A program made the translations under genes and the position numbers. Positions 18,377 through 28,098 of a stretch of 64,000 bases of DNA are shown here, piece after piece (position 1 is the first letter of the stretch; every line of letters starts with the position of its first letter). The notes under the pieces are model-generated. The model worked only from the letters and a program-made list of their open reading frames with translations, had not been told where the DNA came from and ran no database searches. Source of the DNA: Burkholderia pyrrocinia (GTDB taxonomy: Bacteria; Pseudomonadota; Gammaproteobacteria; Burkholderiales; Burkholderiaceae); assembly GCF_022809715.1 (NCBI RefSeq), contig NZ_CP094459.1, positions 1,364,001 through 1,428,000 on the forward strand, given 5' to 3'.

Positions 18377-20697
18377 GCGCACCCGAACTCTCCGTCCACA
18401 ACGAAAGCCGCCGCGCGCTGCTGCTCGGCTTCGCATCCGGCGGGCTGCTGCTCGCGTTCGGCGTGCCGTCGCTCGCGCGCGCGGCCGTGCCGGTGCAGCC
18501 GCCCGTCAGCGCGAATCCGCAATACGGCGGCGCCGGGATGCCGCACGGGCTGCGCGACGATCCGCACCTGTTCGTTGCGATCGCAACGGACGGCACCGTC
18601 ACCGTGACCTGCATCCGCTCCGAGATGGGGCAGGGCGTGCGCACGAGCGTCGCGCTCGTGGTGGCCGATGAACTCGGTGCGGACTGGGCGCGCGTGAAGG
18701 TCGCGCAGGCAGTCGGCGACGAGCCGCGCTACGGCAACCAGAACACCGATGGCTCGCGCAGCCTGCGGCAGAGCTTCGCCGCGCTGCGCCGCGCGGGTGC
18801 GGCCGCGCGCACGATGCTCGAGCAGGCTGCCGCGACGGCGTGGGGCGTCGATGCACGCCAGGTCAAGGTGACGGTGCACGAAGTCGTCGACACGAAGAGC
18901 GGGCGCAAGCTCGGCTTCGGCGAGCTCGCGGCGAAAGCGGCCGCGCTGCCGGTACCGGATCCCGCCACCGTGACGCTGAGGGCGCCGGCCGAATTCCGCT
19001 ATATCGGCAAGGGCAAAACCGCATTGATCGACGGCCGCGACATCGTCGGCGGCCGTGCGCACTACGGGATCGACACGCGGCTCGATGGCATGCTGTATGC
19101 GGTCGTTGCGCGACCGCCGGCCTATGGCGATACGGTGGCGTCGTTCGACGCATCGGCCGCCGAGAAGCTGCCGGGCGTCGTCAAGGTCGTGCAGCTCGCG
19201 TCGACGGCGCTGCCGTCCGGCTTCCAGCCCCTCGGCGGCGTAGCCGTCGTCGCGCGCGACACGTGGACGGCCATCCAGGCGCGTGCGCAATTGAAGATCG
19301 ACTGGAAGCACGGGCCCAACGCGAACTACGATTCGGCCGCGTATCGCAAGACGCTCGAAGCGGCCGCCGCGCAGCCGGGCGACGTGATCCGCAGCGACGG
19401 CGACGCGGCCACGGCGCTCGCCGGCGCCGCGAAACGCGTGCGCGCGACGTACTACATCCCGCATCTCGCGCACGCGACGATGGAGCCGCCCGCGGCCGTC
19501 GCACGCGTGGCGGACGGCCGCTGCGAAGTATGGGCCTGCACGCAGGCGCCGCAGACCACGCGCGACGAGATCGCGAAGGCGCTCGGGCTGCCGACGGAGC
19601 ACGTGACGGTCAACGTGACGCTGCTCGGCGGCGGTTTCGGCCGCAAGTCGAAACCGGACTACGTGGTGGAGGCGGCGCTGCTGTCGAAGGCGGTCGGCGC
19701 GCCGGTCAAGCTGACGTTCACGCGCGAGGACGACATCGCGCACGACTATTTCCACGCGGTGTCGCTCGAAGCGTTCGACGGCGGGATCGATGCGTCGGGG
19801 AAAGTGGTCGCGTGGCAGCATCGCACGGTCGCGCCGTCGATCCAGTCGACCTTCAGGGCCGGCGTCGTGCACGAGCAGCCTGGCGAACTCGCGCAAGGGA
19901 TCGCGGATCTGCCGTTCGCGATTCCGAACGTGCGGATCGAGAATCCGGCCGCGCAAGCGCACACGCGGATCGGCTGGTTCCGCTCGGTCTACAACATCCC
20001 GCATGCGTTCGGAGTCCAGAGCTTCGTGTCGGAGCTTGCACACGCGGCCGGCCGCGACCCGAAGGATTTCCTGCTCGAGCTGATCGGGCCCGCACGGCGT
20101 TTCGAGCCGCACATCACGGTGAAGAACGTGAACTACGGCGAGGATCCCGCGCTGTATCCGATCGACACCGGGCGGCTGCGGCGCGTGGTCGAGACGGTCG
20201 CGCGCGAAGCCGGCTGGGGACGCAAGCTGCCGAAGGGGCACGGGCTCGGGATCGCCGCGCATCGCAGCTTCGTGTCGTACACGGCCGCGGTGTGCGAGGT
20301 GCAGGTCGGTGCGGACGGCAAGATCTCGGTGCCGCGCGTCGACATCGCGATCGACTGCGGGCCGCAGGTCAATCCGGAACGCGTGCGCTCGCAGCTCGAG
20401 GGGGCGGTGGTGATGGGGCTCGGCATTGCGCTGCACGGCGAGATCACGTTCAAGGACGGCCATCCTGAACAGAGCAACTTCAACGGCTTCCAGGTGCTGA
20501 GAATGAACGAGGCGCCGCGCGAAATCCGCGTGCATCTCGTCGCGCCGGACGACTTTGCGACGCCGCTCGGCGGCGTCGGCGAGCCGGGCCTGCCGCCCGT
20601 CGCGCCGGCGCTGACCAACGCGATCTTCGCGGCGACGGGCACGCGCATCCGCAGCCTGCCCGTCGCCGATCAGCTCGCGAAACCGCAGGCGGGTTGA
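18373..20697 (+). CDS. iorB: Molybdopterin-binding large subunit (IorB/aldehyde dehydrogenase type)
   Basis: A 774-aa catalytic subunit of the xanthine-oxidase family, single-chain IorB type. The N-terminus has a twin-arginine signal ([14 protein letters not shown]) followed by a hydrophobic stretch and ARA cleavage site, so the folded holoenzyme is probably exported with IorA. Molybdopterin-domain landmarks include [56 protein letters not shown] and the C-terminal [19 protein letters not shown] with the catalytic glutamate. The ATG at 18373 overlaps the iorA stop. No cytochrome c subunit gene follows, so the electron acceptor is encoded elsewhere. Substrate specificity cannot be read from the sequence. 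Confidence 0.92.
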   Translation: MSAPELSVHNESRRALLLGFASGGLLLAFGVPSLARAAVPVQPPVSANPQYGGAGMPHGLRDDPHLFVAIATDGTVTVTCIRSEMGQGVRTSVALVVADELGADWARVKVAQAVGDEPRYGNQNTDGSRSLRQSFAALRRAGAAARTMLEQAAATAWGVDARQVKVTVHEVVDTKSGRKLGFGELAAKAAALPVPDPATVTLRAPAEFRYIGKGKTALIDGRDIVGGRAHYGIDTRLDGMLYAVVARPPAYGDTVASFDASAAEKLPGVVKVVQLASTALPSGFQPLGGVAVVARDTWTAIQARAQLKIDWKHGPNANYDSAAYRKTLEAAAAQPGDVIRSDGDAATALAGAAKRVRATYYIPHLAHATMEPPAAVARVADGRCEVWACTQAPQTTRDEIAKALGLPTEHVTVNVTLLGGGFGRKSKPDYVVEAALLSKAVGAPVKLTFTREDDIAHDYFHAVSLEAFDGGIDASGKVVAWQHRTVAPSIQSTFRAGVVHEQPGELAQGIADLPFAIPNVRIENPAAQAHTRIGWFRSVYNIPHAFGVQSFVSELAHAAGRDPKDFLLELIGPARRFEPHITVKNVNYGEDPALYPIDTGRLRRVVETVAREAGWGRKLPKGHGLGIAAHRSFVSYTAAVCEVQVGADGKISVPRVDIAIDCGPQVNPERVRSQLEGAVVMGLGIALHGEITFKDGHPEQSNFNGFQVLRMNEAPREIRVHLVAPDDFATPLGGVGEPGLPPVAPALTNAIFAATGTRIRSLPVADQLAKPQAG

Positions 20698-20708
20698 CGC
20701 AATACCCT

Positions 20709-20739
20709 CGAGCCGGGCCGCATCGTGCGGCCCGGCTCG
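20709..20739 (+). terminator. Long hairpin after iorB
   Basis: A perfect 14-bp stem (CGAGCCGGGCCGCA with its complement, TCG loop) begins 11 bp after the iorB stop. There is no T run, but its stability and position fit termination. Confidence 0.75.
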
Positions 20740-20776
20740 CATCAATCCCTGAAATCCCTGAACGAGGCGTGTCGAC

Positions 20777-20950
20777 GTGGCCTCATCCGATGTCGGCCTG
20801 AAGCAGGCGGTGTCTCCCGCCGAATGGGATGCACGGGCCAACCCGGCGGCGGCCTGTCGCGTTACCGCGATGTTCGGCTGGGACGATCTGATGTTCACCC
20901 ACATTTCCGCACACGTGCCCGTCGTTGTTGTTTGCGAACGACCGTGCTAA
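20777..20950 (+). pseudogene. N-terminal remnant of a class II aldolase/adducin-family gene
   Basis: A 57-codon GTG-start frame. Its first 48 residues (AVSPAEWDARANPAAACRVT, then AMFGWDDLMFTHISAHVP) match the start of class II aldolase/adducin proteins, where GWDDLxxTHIS is diagnostic. After HVP the resemblance stops abruptly and a stop follows within 10 codons. The family is normally about 250 aa and needs downstream zinc-binding histidines, so this is a truncated, inactive remnant. It sits between the iorB terminator and the acyl-CoA dehydrogenase gene and suggests a past deletion or rearrangement junction near 20920. Confidence 0.7.
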
Positions 20951-21022
20951 ATTCCTGCCAGCACTTGCAATTACGGATCCATTCATTCGGCTGACAAGGC
21001 CGGCACCCTGGGAGACGGCACG

Positions 21023-22852
21023 ATGAGCCTGTTGATGTCGCGACGCGATCTCGCGTTCCTGTTGTACGACTGGCTCGATGCCGAATCGCTCGTCGCGCTG
21101 CCGCGTTATGCGGAGCACAGCCGCGAGACCTTCGATGCGGTGCTCGATACCAGCGAGCGGATCGCCGCGGATCTGTTCGCGCCGCACGCAGCGCGCGGCG
21201 ACCGCGAGGAGCCGCAGTTCGACGGCGAACGCGTGACGCTGATCCCGGAAGTCGAACCGGCCGTGCGAGCGTTCGCGGACGCCGGGCTGATCGCCGCGGG
21301 TCACGATGAAGCGCTCGGCGGCATGCGGTTGCCGAAGCTGGTCGAAGCCGCATCGTTCCTGTTCTTCCAGGCCGCGAACATCGCGACAGCCGCCTATCCG
21401 TTCCTGACCGTCGCCAACGCGAATCTGCTCGTCGCGCACGGCAGTGCCGCGCAGATCGACGCGTTCGCGCGCCCGGAACTGGAAGGGCGTTTCCTCGGCA
21501 CGATGTGCCTGTCCGAACCGCAAGCCGGTTCGTCACTGTCCGACATCGCGACGCGCGCGGATTTCGAACGCGATTCGCCGCTGGGCCCGCGCTACCGGCT
21601 GACCGGCAACAAGATGTGGATCTCCGGCGGCGAACACGAGCTGGCGGAGAACATCGTCCACCTCGTGCTCGCGAAGATTCCCGACGAACACGGCCGCATG
21701 CAGCCCGGCACGCGCGGCATCTCGCTGTTCATCGTGCCGAAGTATCTGTCGGGAACCGACGGCGGCGCACCGGGCGAACGCAACGACGTCGTGCTCGCCG
21801 GCCTGAACCACAAGATGGGCTATCGCGGCACGACCAACTGCCTGCTGAACTTCGGCGAAGGCACGCGCTATCGTCCGCTAGGGCGTGCGGGCGCGATCGG
21901 CTATCTGGTCGGCAAGCCGAACCATGGCCTCGCATACATGTTCCACATGATGAACGAGGCGCGCATCGGTGTCGGCGCGGGTGCGGTGGCGCTCGGCTAC
22001 ACGGGTTATCTGCACGCGCTCGACTACGCGCGCAACCGGCCGCAGGGGCGTCCGCTCGGGCCGGCCGGCAAGGATGCGGCCGCGCCGCAGGCGCCGATCG
22101 TCGAGCATCCGGACGTGCGGCGCATGCTGCTCGCGCAGAAGGTCTATGTCGAAGGCGGCCTCGCGCTGATCCTTTACTGCGCGAAGCTGGTCGACGAAGG
22201 GCGCGCGCATGAAGATGCGGCGGTGCGCGCGAATGCCACGCGCCTGCTCGACATCCTGACGCCGATCGCGAAAAGCTGGCCGTCGCAGTGGTGCCTTGCC
22301 GCGAACGATCTCGCGATCCAGGTGCACGGCGGCTACGGCTACACGCGCGACTATGCGGTCGAGCGGCTCTATCGCGACAATCGCCTCAATCCGATTCACG
22401 AAGGCACGCACGGGATCCAGGCACTCGACCTGCTGGGCCGCAAGGTCGCGCAGGACGACGGTGCATTGCTGCGCGCGCTCGACGCGCGCATCCGCGCAAC
22501 CGTCGAACGCGCGCGGGCACTGGATGCCGGCACACGCGAGCAGGCCGATGCGCTGGCGCAGCGCTGGGCGCGGCTGTGCGAGCTCACGCAGCAGTTGGGC
22601 GCGATCGGCGATCCGCAGAAGCGGCTCGCGAATGCGAGCGTCTATCTCGAAGCGTTCGGCCATCTCGTCGTCGCATGGCTGTGGCTCGACGTGACGCTCG
22701 CCGCGCACGGGCATGACGGCGATTTCCACGACGGCAAGCGTGCGGCGGCCCGTTATTTTTTCCGCTGGGAATTGCCGAAGGTGGATGCGCAGCTCGATCT
22801 GCTGTCGAGCGTCGACACGACGACGCTCGACATGCACGACGCGTGGTTCTGA
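21023..22852 (+). CDS. Acyl-CoA dehydrogenase
   Basis: A 609-aa FAD enzyme oxidising acyl-CoA to the trans-2-enoyl-CoA in fatty- or branched-acid catabolism, with electrons passing to ETF. Family motifs are GTMCLSEPQAGSSLSD, KMWISGGEHEL, NHKMGYRGTTNCLLNFG and QVHGGYGYTRDYAVERLYRD with the adjacent EGTHGIQ. The catalytic base is likely the glutamate of NPIHEGTHG or nearby. The length and the extra C-terminal helical domain (about 470-609) match the long AcdA/DUF-extended group rather than 380-aa short-chain enzymes. The gene follows the aldolase remnant and precedes a quinone oxidoreductase-like gene by 148 bp; the two may be functionally linked. Confidence 0.92.
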   Translation: MSLLMSRRDLAFLLYDWLDAESLVALPRYAEHSRETFDAVLDTSERIAADLFAPHAARGDREEPQFDGERVTLIPEVEPAVRAFADAGLIAAGHDEALGGMRLPKLVEAASFLFFQAANIATAAYPFLTVANANLLVAHGSAAQIDAFARPELEGRFLGTMCLSEPQAGSSLSDIATRADFERDSPLGPRYRLTGNKMWISGGEHELAENIVHLVLAKIPDEHGRMQPGTRGISLFIVPKYLSGTDGGAPGERNDVVLAGLNHKMGYRGTTNCLLNFGEGTRYRPLGRAGAIGYLVGKPNHGLAYMFHMMNEARIGVGAGAVALGYTGYLHALDYARNRPQGRPLGPAGKDAAAPQAPIVEHPDVRRMLLAQKVYVEGGLALILYCAKLVDEGRAHEDAAVRANATRLLDILTPIAKSWPSQWCLAANDLAIQVHGGYGYTRDYAVERLYRDNRLNPIHEGTHGIQALDLLGRKVAQDDGALLRALDARIRATVERARALDAGTREQADALAQRWARLCELTQQLGAIGDPQKRLANASVYLEAFGHLVVAWLWLDVTLAAHGHDGDFHDGKRAAARYFFRWELPKVDAQLDLLSSVDTTTLDMHDAWF

Positions 22853-23000
22853 ATAGTGCCGCGCCGACATTCCGGAATGCTGACGATGTGGCGGATGCCG
22901 GTTCAGCCGGCCGCCGCGTATTCGTCGTGAGCCGGCCGTGCGGGCGTATCCCGCAAACCGTACCGATGCCCGGCCACGCCGCGCAAGGAGAGAGAAGAGC

Positions 23001-23990
23001 ATGAAAGCCCTGTTGTGTACCGCATTCGGCCCGATCGACCGCTTGCGCATCGAGGACGTCGCGATTCCCGAACCGGCCGCGGGCCAGGTCCGGATTCAGG
23101 TGAAGGCGGCGTCGCTCAATTTCCCCGACGCGCTGATCGTCCAGGGCTTGTATCAGGTGAAGCCGGCGCTGCCGTTCTCGCCGGGCGCCGAGTTCGCCGG
23201 CGTGATCGATGCGGTCGGCGAAGGCGTGACCGGGTGGCGGCCCGGCGATTCCGTGGTCGCGTTCACCGGGCACGGCGGGTTCGCGGAACAGTGCGTGGCC
23301 GACGTGCGCCAGATCGCCGCGCTGCCGCCGGGCATGTCGTTCGAGCAGGGCGCGGCGCTCGTGCTCGCGTACGGCACGTCGCTGCACGCATTGCAGCAGC
23401 GCGCGCGCCTGCAACAGGGCGAGACACTGCTGGTGCTGGGCGCGGCGGGTGGCGTCGGGCTCGCCGCGATCGAGATCGCGAAGGCGCTCGGTGCGCGCGT
23501 GATCGCGGCGGCGTCGAGTGCGGACAAGCTGGCGCTGTGCCGCGCAGCGGGCGCCGACGAGACGATCGACTATTCGACCGAAGACCTGCGCCGCCGCGTC
23601 GACGAGCTGACCGGCGGGCGCGGCGCCGATGTCGTCTACGATCCGGTGGGCGGCGCATACAGCGAGGCGGCGCTGCGCGCGACCGCGTGGCACGGCCGGT
23701 TCCTCGTGGTCGGTTTCGCGGCCGGCGAGATCCCGAAGATCGCACTGAATCTGGCGCTGCTCAAGGAGCGCGACATTCTCGGCGTGTTCTGGGGCGATGC
23801 GGTGCGCCGCGACCCGGCGCAGCATGTCGCGAACATGCGCCTGCTTGCCGAATGGTTCGCGGCCGGCAAGGTGCGGCCGGCGATCACCGAGCGTGTGTCG
23901 CTGGCCGGCGCGGCCGACGCGATCGCGCGGATGGCGAACCGGCAGGTGAAGGGCAAGGTGGTGATCCTGCCGGACGCAGGCCCAGGCTGA
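23001..23990 (+). CDS. NADPH:quinone oxidoreductase family (zinc-independent MDR)
   Basis: A 329-aa medium-chain dehydrogenase/reductase of the QOR type. It has the GroES-like N-terminal half (VKAASLNFPDALIVQGLYQ, PGAEFAGVIDAVG) and a Rossmann domain with the nucleotide motif LGAAGGVGLAAIEIAK. The structural and catalytic zinc cysteines of alcohol dehydrogenases are absent. It should reduce quinones or enoyl/enone substrates with NADPH. AGGAGAGAG lies upstream of the ATG at 23001; the frame extends to 22938 without support. Its position after an acyl-CoA dehydrogenase suggests a shared catabolic role. Confidence 0.9.
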   Translation: MKALLCTAFGPIDRLRIEDVAIPEPAAGQVRIQVKAASLNFPDALIVQGLYQVKPALPFSPGAEFAGVIDAVGEGVTGWRPGDSVVAFTGHGGFAEQCVADVRQIAALPPGMSFEQGAALVLAYGTSLHALQQRARLQQGETLLVLGAAGGVGLAAIEIAKALGARVIAAASSADKLALCRAAGADETIDYSTEDLRRRVDELTGGRGADVVYDPVGGAYSEAALRATAWHGRFLVVGFAAGEIPKIALNLALLKERDILGVFWGDAVRRDPAQHVANMRLLAEWFAAGKVRPAITERVSLAGAADAIARMANRQVKGKVVILPDAGPG

Positions 23991-24011
23991 CAAAACCCTG
24001 ACGAAGCAAAT

Positions 24012-24026
24012 TGATATATTGTATCA
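24012..24026. promoter_or_regulatory. Candidate metal-responsive operator (Zur-like dyad)
   Basis: TGATATATTGTATCA is a 5-5-5 AT-rich inverted repeat in an otherwise G+C-rich gap, 75 bp upstream of the TonB receptor start. It agrees with the 15-bp TGTTAT-N3-ATAACA-type Zur consensus at most positions. Other dyad-binding regulators are possible. Confidence 0.4.
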
Positions 24027-24101
24027 TCTGACGTTTTCGTCGTCGGCCGGCCGTGCCGGGCAACCCGGCCGGCGACGACACCACACGAAGATCGATACGA
24101 C

Positions 24102-26312
24102 GTGACGAAATCCAGAAACAACCCGGCGCGCGGGGAGCGGCACCATGCCGCGTCGCGCCGGAACACCGGCGCCTGGCGCGCACGCGCGGCGCGCGGCTGC
24201 ACGACCCTGCTGGGTTGCGCGATGGCGTCGTCCGGCGCATTGGCTGCCGAAGCGGCAGCGCCCGTACCTGACGACCGGCACGCGTTGCCGGCGATCAGTG
24301 TCACCGCGCGCCCGGCGCCGGCCGACCCGTTGACGCAGCCGCTCGAAACGGGCTCGCGGCTCGGGCTGGCGAGCCTCGATACGCCCGCGAGCGTCGAGAC
24401 GGTCACGGCCGACACGATCGAAGCGCGCGGCGATCGCACGGTGCTCGATGCGGTCACGCGCACGGCAGGGTTCGCGAGCGCGATGGCGCCCGGCAATGGC
24501 GGCACCGCGTTGAGCGTGCGCGGCTTCAGCGGCCAGGAATCGGTGATGACGCTGCTCGACGGCGTGCGGCTGATGCCGGCCGCCGGCACGATCACGTTTC
24601 CGTTCGATACGTGGTCGGTCGAGCGCATCGAAGTGTTGCGCGGCCCGGCGTCGGTGCTGTACGGCGAAGGGGCGATCGGCGGCGTCGTGAACGTCGTGCC
24701 GAAGCGGCCGCAGCGCACGCGCGAGACGACGCTGCAGGTCGGCGCCGGCCCCGACGGCGCGAAGCGCATCGCGTTCGATACGACGGGCGCGCTCGGCCCG
24801 CGGCTGTCGTACCGCTTCTACGCGAGCGATGCACGCGCCACCGGTCTCGCCGAGCGGGCCGATACGCATACGACGGCGGTCGGCGGCGCACTGAAGTTCG
24901 ACGTGAGTCCGCAACTCATGCTGACGCTCGACTACGACTACGGCCGCCAGATGCCGGCGACGTACTATGGCGTGCCCGCGCCGAACGGCGTGCTCGATCC
25001 GTCGCTGCGCAAGCTCAACTACAACGTCGGCGATGCGACGATCGCGTACTACGACCAGTGGACGCGCCTGTCGGCCCGCTACCGGCCCACGGCCGGCGTG
25101 ACGATCGACAACCAGCTTTACTACCTGACGTCGAACCGCCACTGGCGCAACGCCGAATCGTACGCGCTCGACCCTGCGACCGGGCTCGTGACGCGCGGCG
25201 ACTATCTCGACATCGGCCACCATCAGCGGCAGATCGGCGACCGGCTGAGCGCGCGTTTCGACGGCACGCTGTTCGGCCGCGCGAACCGCTTCGTCATCGG
25301 CACGGAGTTCAGCCAGATCACGTTCGACGGCACCAACAATTCGCCGTACGGCGGCGAATCGACGGTGGCCGCACACGGCTTCGATCCCGGCGTGTTCGCG
25401 AGCCCCGACCCGACGGTGCCGCAGTTCGGCACGCGTGCGCGGCAGGCCGCGGTATTCGCCGAGAACCGGCTCGACGTGCTGCCGCGGCTCGCGTGGGTGA
25501 GCGGCCTGCGTTACGACCACATCGCGTTCCGCCGCGAGCAGGCGGTGACCGGCGCGGGCTTCGACAAGCGCTTCGCGAACGTCGGCTGGCGCACGGGTTT
25601 CGTGTTCGAAGTCGCGCCGACACTCAGCGCGTATGCGCAGTACACGACCGGCGCGGAGGGCCTCGGCTCGCTCGTGACGCTGTCCGCGTCGCAGGCGAAC
25701 TACCGGCTTGCGACCGGCGAACAGTGGGAAGCCGGCGTCAAGCAGACGCTGCTCGACGGCCGCGCGTACTGGACGTTTGCCGCGTACGACATCACGAAGC
25801 GCAACCTGCTCAGCACCGATCCGGTCGATCCCGCGCTGCGCCGGCAGGTCGGCCGGCAATCGTCGCGCGGCATCGAGCTGACGGGCGGCGCGCGGCTGCC
25901 GCACGGCTGGACGATCGATGCGAACGTCGCGCTGCTGCGCGCGCGCTACGACGCGTTCAACCAGGCGGCTGGCGGTACCACGGTGTCGCGCGCCGGCAAC
26001 GTGCCGTCCAATGTGCCGCAGCAGACGGCGAACCTGTGGCTCGGCTGGGCGTTCGCCGAGCGCTGGCAGGCGAATGCGGGCGTGCGCTACGTCGGTGCGA
26101 CATACGGCGACGATGCGAACCGCCTGCAGGTGCCGTCGCACACGGTGTTCGATGCGTCGCTGCGCTGGCAGCCGACGTCGCGCACCGAGCTGGCGCTGTA
26201 TCTGCGCAATCTCGCGAACCGCACATACGCGGTGACGACGTCGAACGGCGGCGAGCAATGGCTGCTCGGTCCGTCGCGCTCGGCGGAGCTCGTCGCGACG
26301 ATGCGCTTCTAG
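24102..26312 (+). CDS. TonB-dependent receptor (metal chelate/siderophore type)
   Basis: A 736-aa outer-membrane transporter. After a long signal peptide (cleavage near ALAAEA), a plug domain (about 75-190) shows SVRGFSGQESVMTLLDGVRL and ERIEVLRGPASVLYGEGAIGG. A 22-strand barrel follows, ending in the canonical aromatic terminus VATMRF. It brings a chelated ligand into the periplasm using TonB energy. It heads a four-gene unit with an ABC ATPase, a periplasmic binding protein and a permease, the full import route. Upstream is a Zur-like dyad, so zinc or a zincophore is one option; ferric siderophore and cobalamin are the others. The start is a GTG with a weak ribosome site, so the N-terminus is uncertain. 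Confidence 0.9.
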   Translation: MTKSRNNPARGERHHAASRRNTGAWRARAARGCTTLLGCAMASSGALAAEAAAPVPDDRHALPAISVTARPAPADPLTQPLETGSRLGLASLDTPASVETVTADTIEARGDRTVLDAVTRTAGFASAMAPGNGGTALSVRGFSGQESVMTLLDGVRLMPAAGTITFPFDTWSVERIEVLRGPASVLYGEGAIGGVVNVVPKRPQRTRETTLQVGAGPDGAKRIAFDTTGALGPRLSYRFYASDARATGLAERADTHTTAVGGALKFDVSPQLMLTLDYDYGRQMPATYYGVPAPNGVLDPSLRKLNYNVGDATIAYYDQWTRLSARYRPTAGVTIDNQLYYLTSNRHWRNAESYALDPATGLVTRGDYLDIGHHQRQIGDRLSARFDGTLFGRANRFVIGTEFSQITFDGTNNSPYGGESTVAAHGFDPGVFASPDPTVPQFGTRARQAAVFAENRLDVLPRLAWVSGLRYDHIAFRREQAVTGAGFDKRFANVGWRTGFVFEVAPTLSAYAQYTTGAEGLGSLVTLSASQANYRLATGEQWEAGVKQTLLDGRAYWTFAAYDITKRNLLSTDPVDPALRRQVGRQSSRGIELTGGARLPHGWTIDANVALLRARYDAFNQAAGGTTVSRAGNVPSNVPQQTANLWLGWAFAERWQANAGVRYVGATYGDDANRLQVPSHTVFDASLRWQPTSRTELALYLRNLANRTYAVTTSNGGEQWLLGPSRSAELVATMRF

Positions 26313-26341
26313 TGCGGCGCGGCGAGCCTCCGGTGGCACAC

Positions 26342-27109
26342 ATGCTCGAAATCGACCGCGTGAGCTGGTCTCCCGGCGGCGCGATTGCCGTGCTCGATTC
26401 GGTGACGCTGAGCGTCGCCGCAGGCGAGTTCGTCGGACTGGTCGGCCCGAACGGCAGCGGCAAGACGAGCCTGCTGCGCTGCGTGTTCCGTTACGCGCGG
26501 CCGGATGCGGGCGCTGTCGCACTGGATGCGCAGGACGTGTGGCGCATGCGGCCGCGCGCGGTCGCGCAGCGGATCGCCGTGCTGCAGCAGGAGAGCCCGG
26601 ACGATTTCGGGCTGACGGTCGACGAACTGGTCGGCATGGGCCGCACGCCGCACAAGCGGCCGTTCGATGCGGAGTCGGCCGACGATCGCCGGATCGTCGA
26701 ATCCGCGCTGCACGACGTCGGCCTCGCCGAGCGCCGTGCGCAACGCTTCGCGTCTCTATCGGGCGGCGAGAAGCAGCGCGCGCTGCTGGCCCGTGCGCTC
26801 GCGCAGCAACCGGAACTGCTGCTGCTCGACGAACCGACCAACCATCTCGACCTGCGTCACCAGCTCGAACTGCTCGCGCGCGTGCGGCGCCTCGGTATCG
26901 CGACGCTCGCGACGATTCACGATCTCAATCTCGCGGCCGCGTATTGCGACCGGCTCCATGTGCTCGCACACGGCCGGATCGTCGCGTCCGGCGCGCCGGA
27001 CGACGTGCTGACCGAAGCGCTGCTGCGCGACGTGTTCGGCGTCGCCGCGCTCGTCGATCGGCATCCCGTCACGGGCCGGCCGCGCATCACGCCGCTTCAT
27101 CCGGAATGA
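26342..27109 (+). CDS. ABC transporter ATPase (FecE/BtuD type)
   Basis: A 255-aa cytoplasmic ATPase that powers the FecCD-type permease encoded downstream. The Walker A motif GPNGSGKT is near residue 37. The Q-loop is VLQQES, the signature is LSGGEKQR, and Walker B is LLLLDEPTNHLD followed by the H-switch in TIHDLNLA. It begins 29 bp after the receptor gene. Its stop overlaps the next start (ATGA), so the operon is translationally coupled. Confidence 0.95.
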   Translation: MLEIDRVSWSPGGAIAVLDSVTLSVAAGEFVGLVGPNGSGKTSLLRCVFRYARPDAGAVALDAQDVWRMRPRAVAQRIAVLQQESPDDFGLTVDELVGMGRTPHKRPFDAESADDRRIVESALHDVGLAERRAQRFASLSGGEKQRALLARALAQQPELLLLDEPTNHLDLRHQLELLARVRRLGIATLATIHDLNLAAAYCDRLHVLAHGRIVASGAPDDVLTEALLRDVFGVAALVDRHPVTGRPRITPLHPE

Positions 27110-28098
27110 CCGTCATGCCATTACCTTCGTTATCCCTCGTATCCCGCCGATTGGTCGCCGCTGCCGTGCTCGGCGCCGCTGCCGTTCACGCGGGCGCTTA
27201 TCCCGTCACCGTGCGCAGCTGCGATCGCGACGTGACGTTCGAGCGCGCGCCGACGCGCGCGGTGAGCAACGACGTGAACCTGACGGAGATGATGCTCGTA
27301 CTCGGCCTGAAAGACCGACTCGTCGGTTATACGGGCATCGGCGGCTGGAAGACGGGCACCGCGCGCGTGCGCGACGCATTGCGCGGCGTGCCCGAACTGG
27401 CGAGCCAGTATCCGTCGCTCGAGGTGCTGGCCGCCGCGCGCGCCGACTTCTATCTCGCGGGCTGGAACTACGGAATGCATGTCGGCGGCCAGGTGACGCC
27501 CGCGACGCTCGCACCGTTCGGCATTCGCACGTATGAACTCACCGAATCGTGCTCGCACGTGATGAAGCAATCAGCCGCGTCGTTCGACGACGTGTTCCGC
27601 GACCTGAACAATCTCGGCCGGATCTTCGGCGTCGACGCGCGCGCCGCACAGGTCGTCGCCGCGATGCGCGCACGTCTCGCGGCGGTGTCGCGCGCGATCG
27701 GGCGCCCGGCGCCGCTGCGCGCGTTCGTCTACGACAGCGGCACCGACAAGCCGATGACGGCGGGCGGACTCGCGATGCCGACCGCGCTGCTGGCGGCGGC
27801 CGGCGCGCGCAACGTGATGGACGACGTGCCGCGCAGCTGGACGCAGGTGAACTGGGAGAGCGTGGTCGCGCGCGATCCGCAGGTCATCGTGATCGTCGAC
27901 TATTCGGCGGTGACGGCCGCGCAGAAGCAGCAGTTCCTGCTGAGCCAGCCGGCGCTCGCGCGCGTGGCCGCGATCCGTGAGCGGCGCTTCGTCGTGATTC
28001 CGTACGATGCGGCGACGCCGGGCCCCGAGAACGTCGCGGCCGTCGAGACGCTCGCGCGCGCGATGTATCCGGCCGCGTTCGCCGGCCCGGCACGATGA
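27106..28098 (+). CDS. Periplasmic substrate-binding protein (BtuF/FecB type)
   Basis: A 330-aa class III (helical-backbone) binding protein of the type that serves iron-siderophore, heme or cobalamin importers. The signal peptide runs to about HAGA-YP. Family features are the N-terminal YPVTVRSCDRDVTFERAPTR and NDVNLTEMMLVLGLKDRLVG, and the second-lobe segment NWESVVARDPQVIVIVDYS. It delivers the ligand from the outer-membrane receptor to the permease. The ATG at 27106 overlaps the preceding stop; another at 27115 is in frame. A cysteine pair (CDRD and ESCSH) is worth noting, but ligand residues are not identifiable. Confidence 0.9.
   Translation: MTVMPLPSLSLVSRRLVAAAVLGAAAVHAGAYPVTVRSCDRDVTFERAPTRAVSNDVNLTEMMLVLGLKDRLVGYTGIGGWKTGTARVRDALRGVPELASQYPSLEVLAAARADFYLAGWNYGMHVGGQVTPATLAPFGIRTYELTESCSHVMKQSAASFDDVFRDLNNLGRIFGVDARAAQVVAAMRARLAAVSRAIGRPAPLRAFVYDSGTDKPMTAGGLAMPTALLAAAGARNVMDDVPRSWTQVNWESVVARDPQVIVIVDYSAVTAAQKQQFLLSQPALARVAAIRERRFVVIPYDAATPGPENVAAVETLARAMYPAAFAGPAR

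Noticed and set aside
18319..20904. 861-codon open frame on the minus strand
   Set aside because: It is the antisense of iorB. Its translation is Arg/His-rich with no family features, a shadow frame of GC-rich codon bias. Frames at 24024-26522 (-), 39576-42050 (-) and 6448-8301 (+) were rejected for the same reason.
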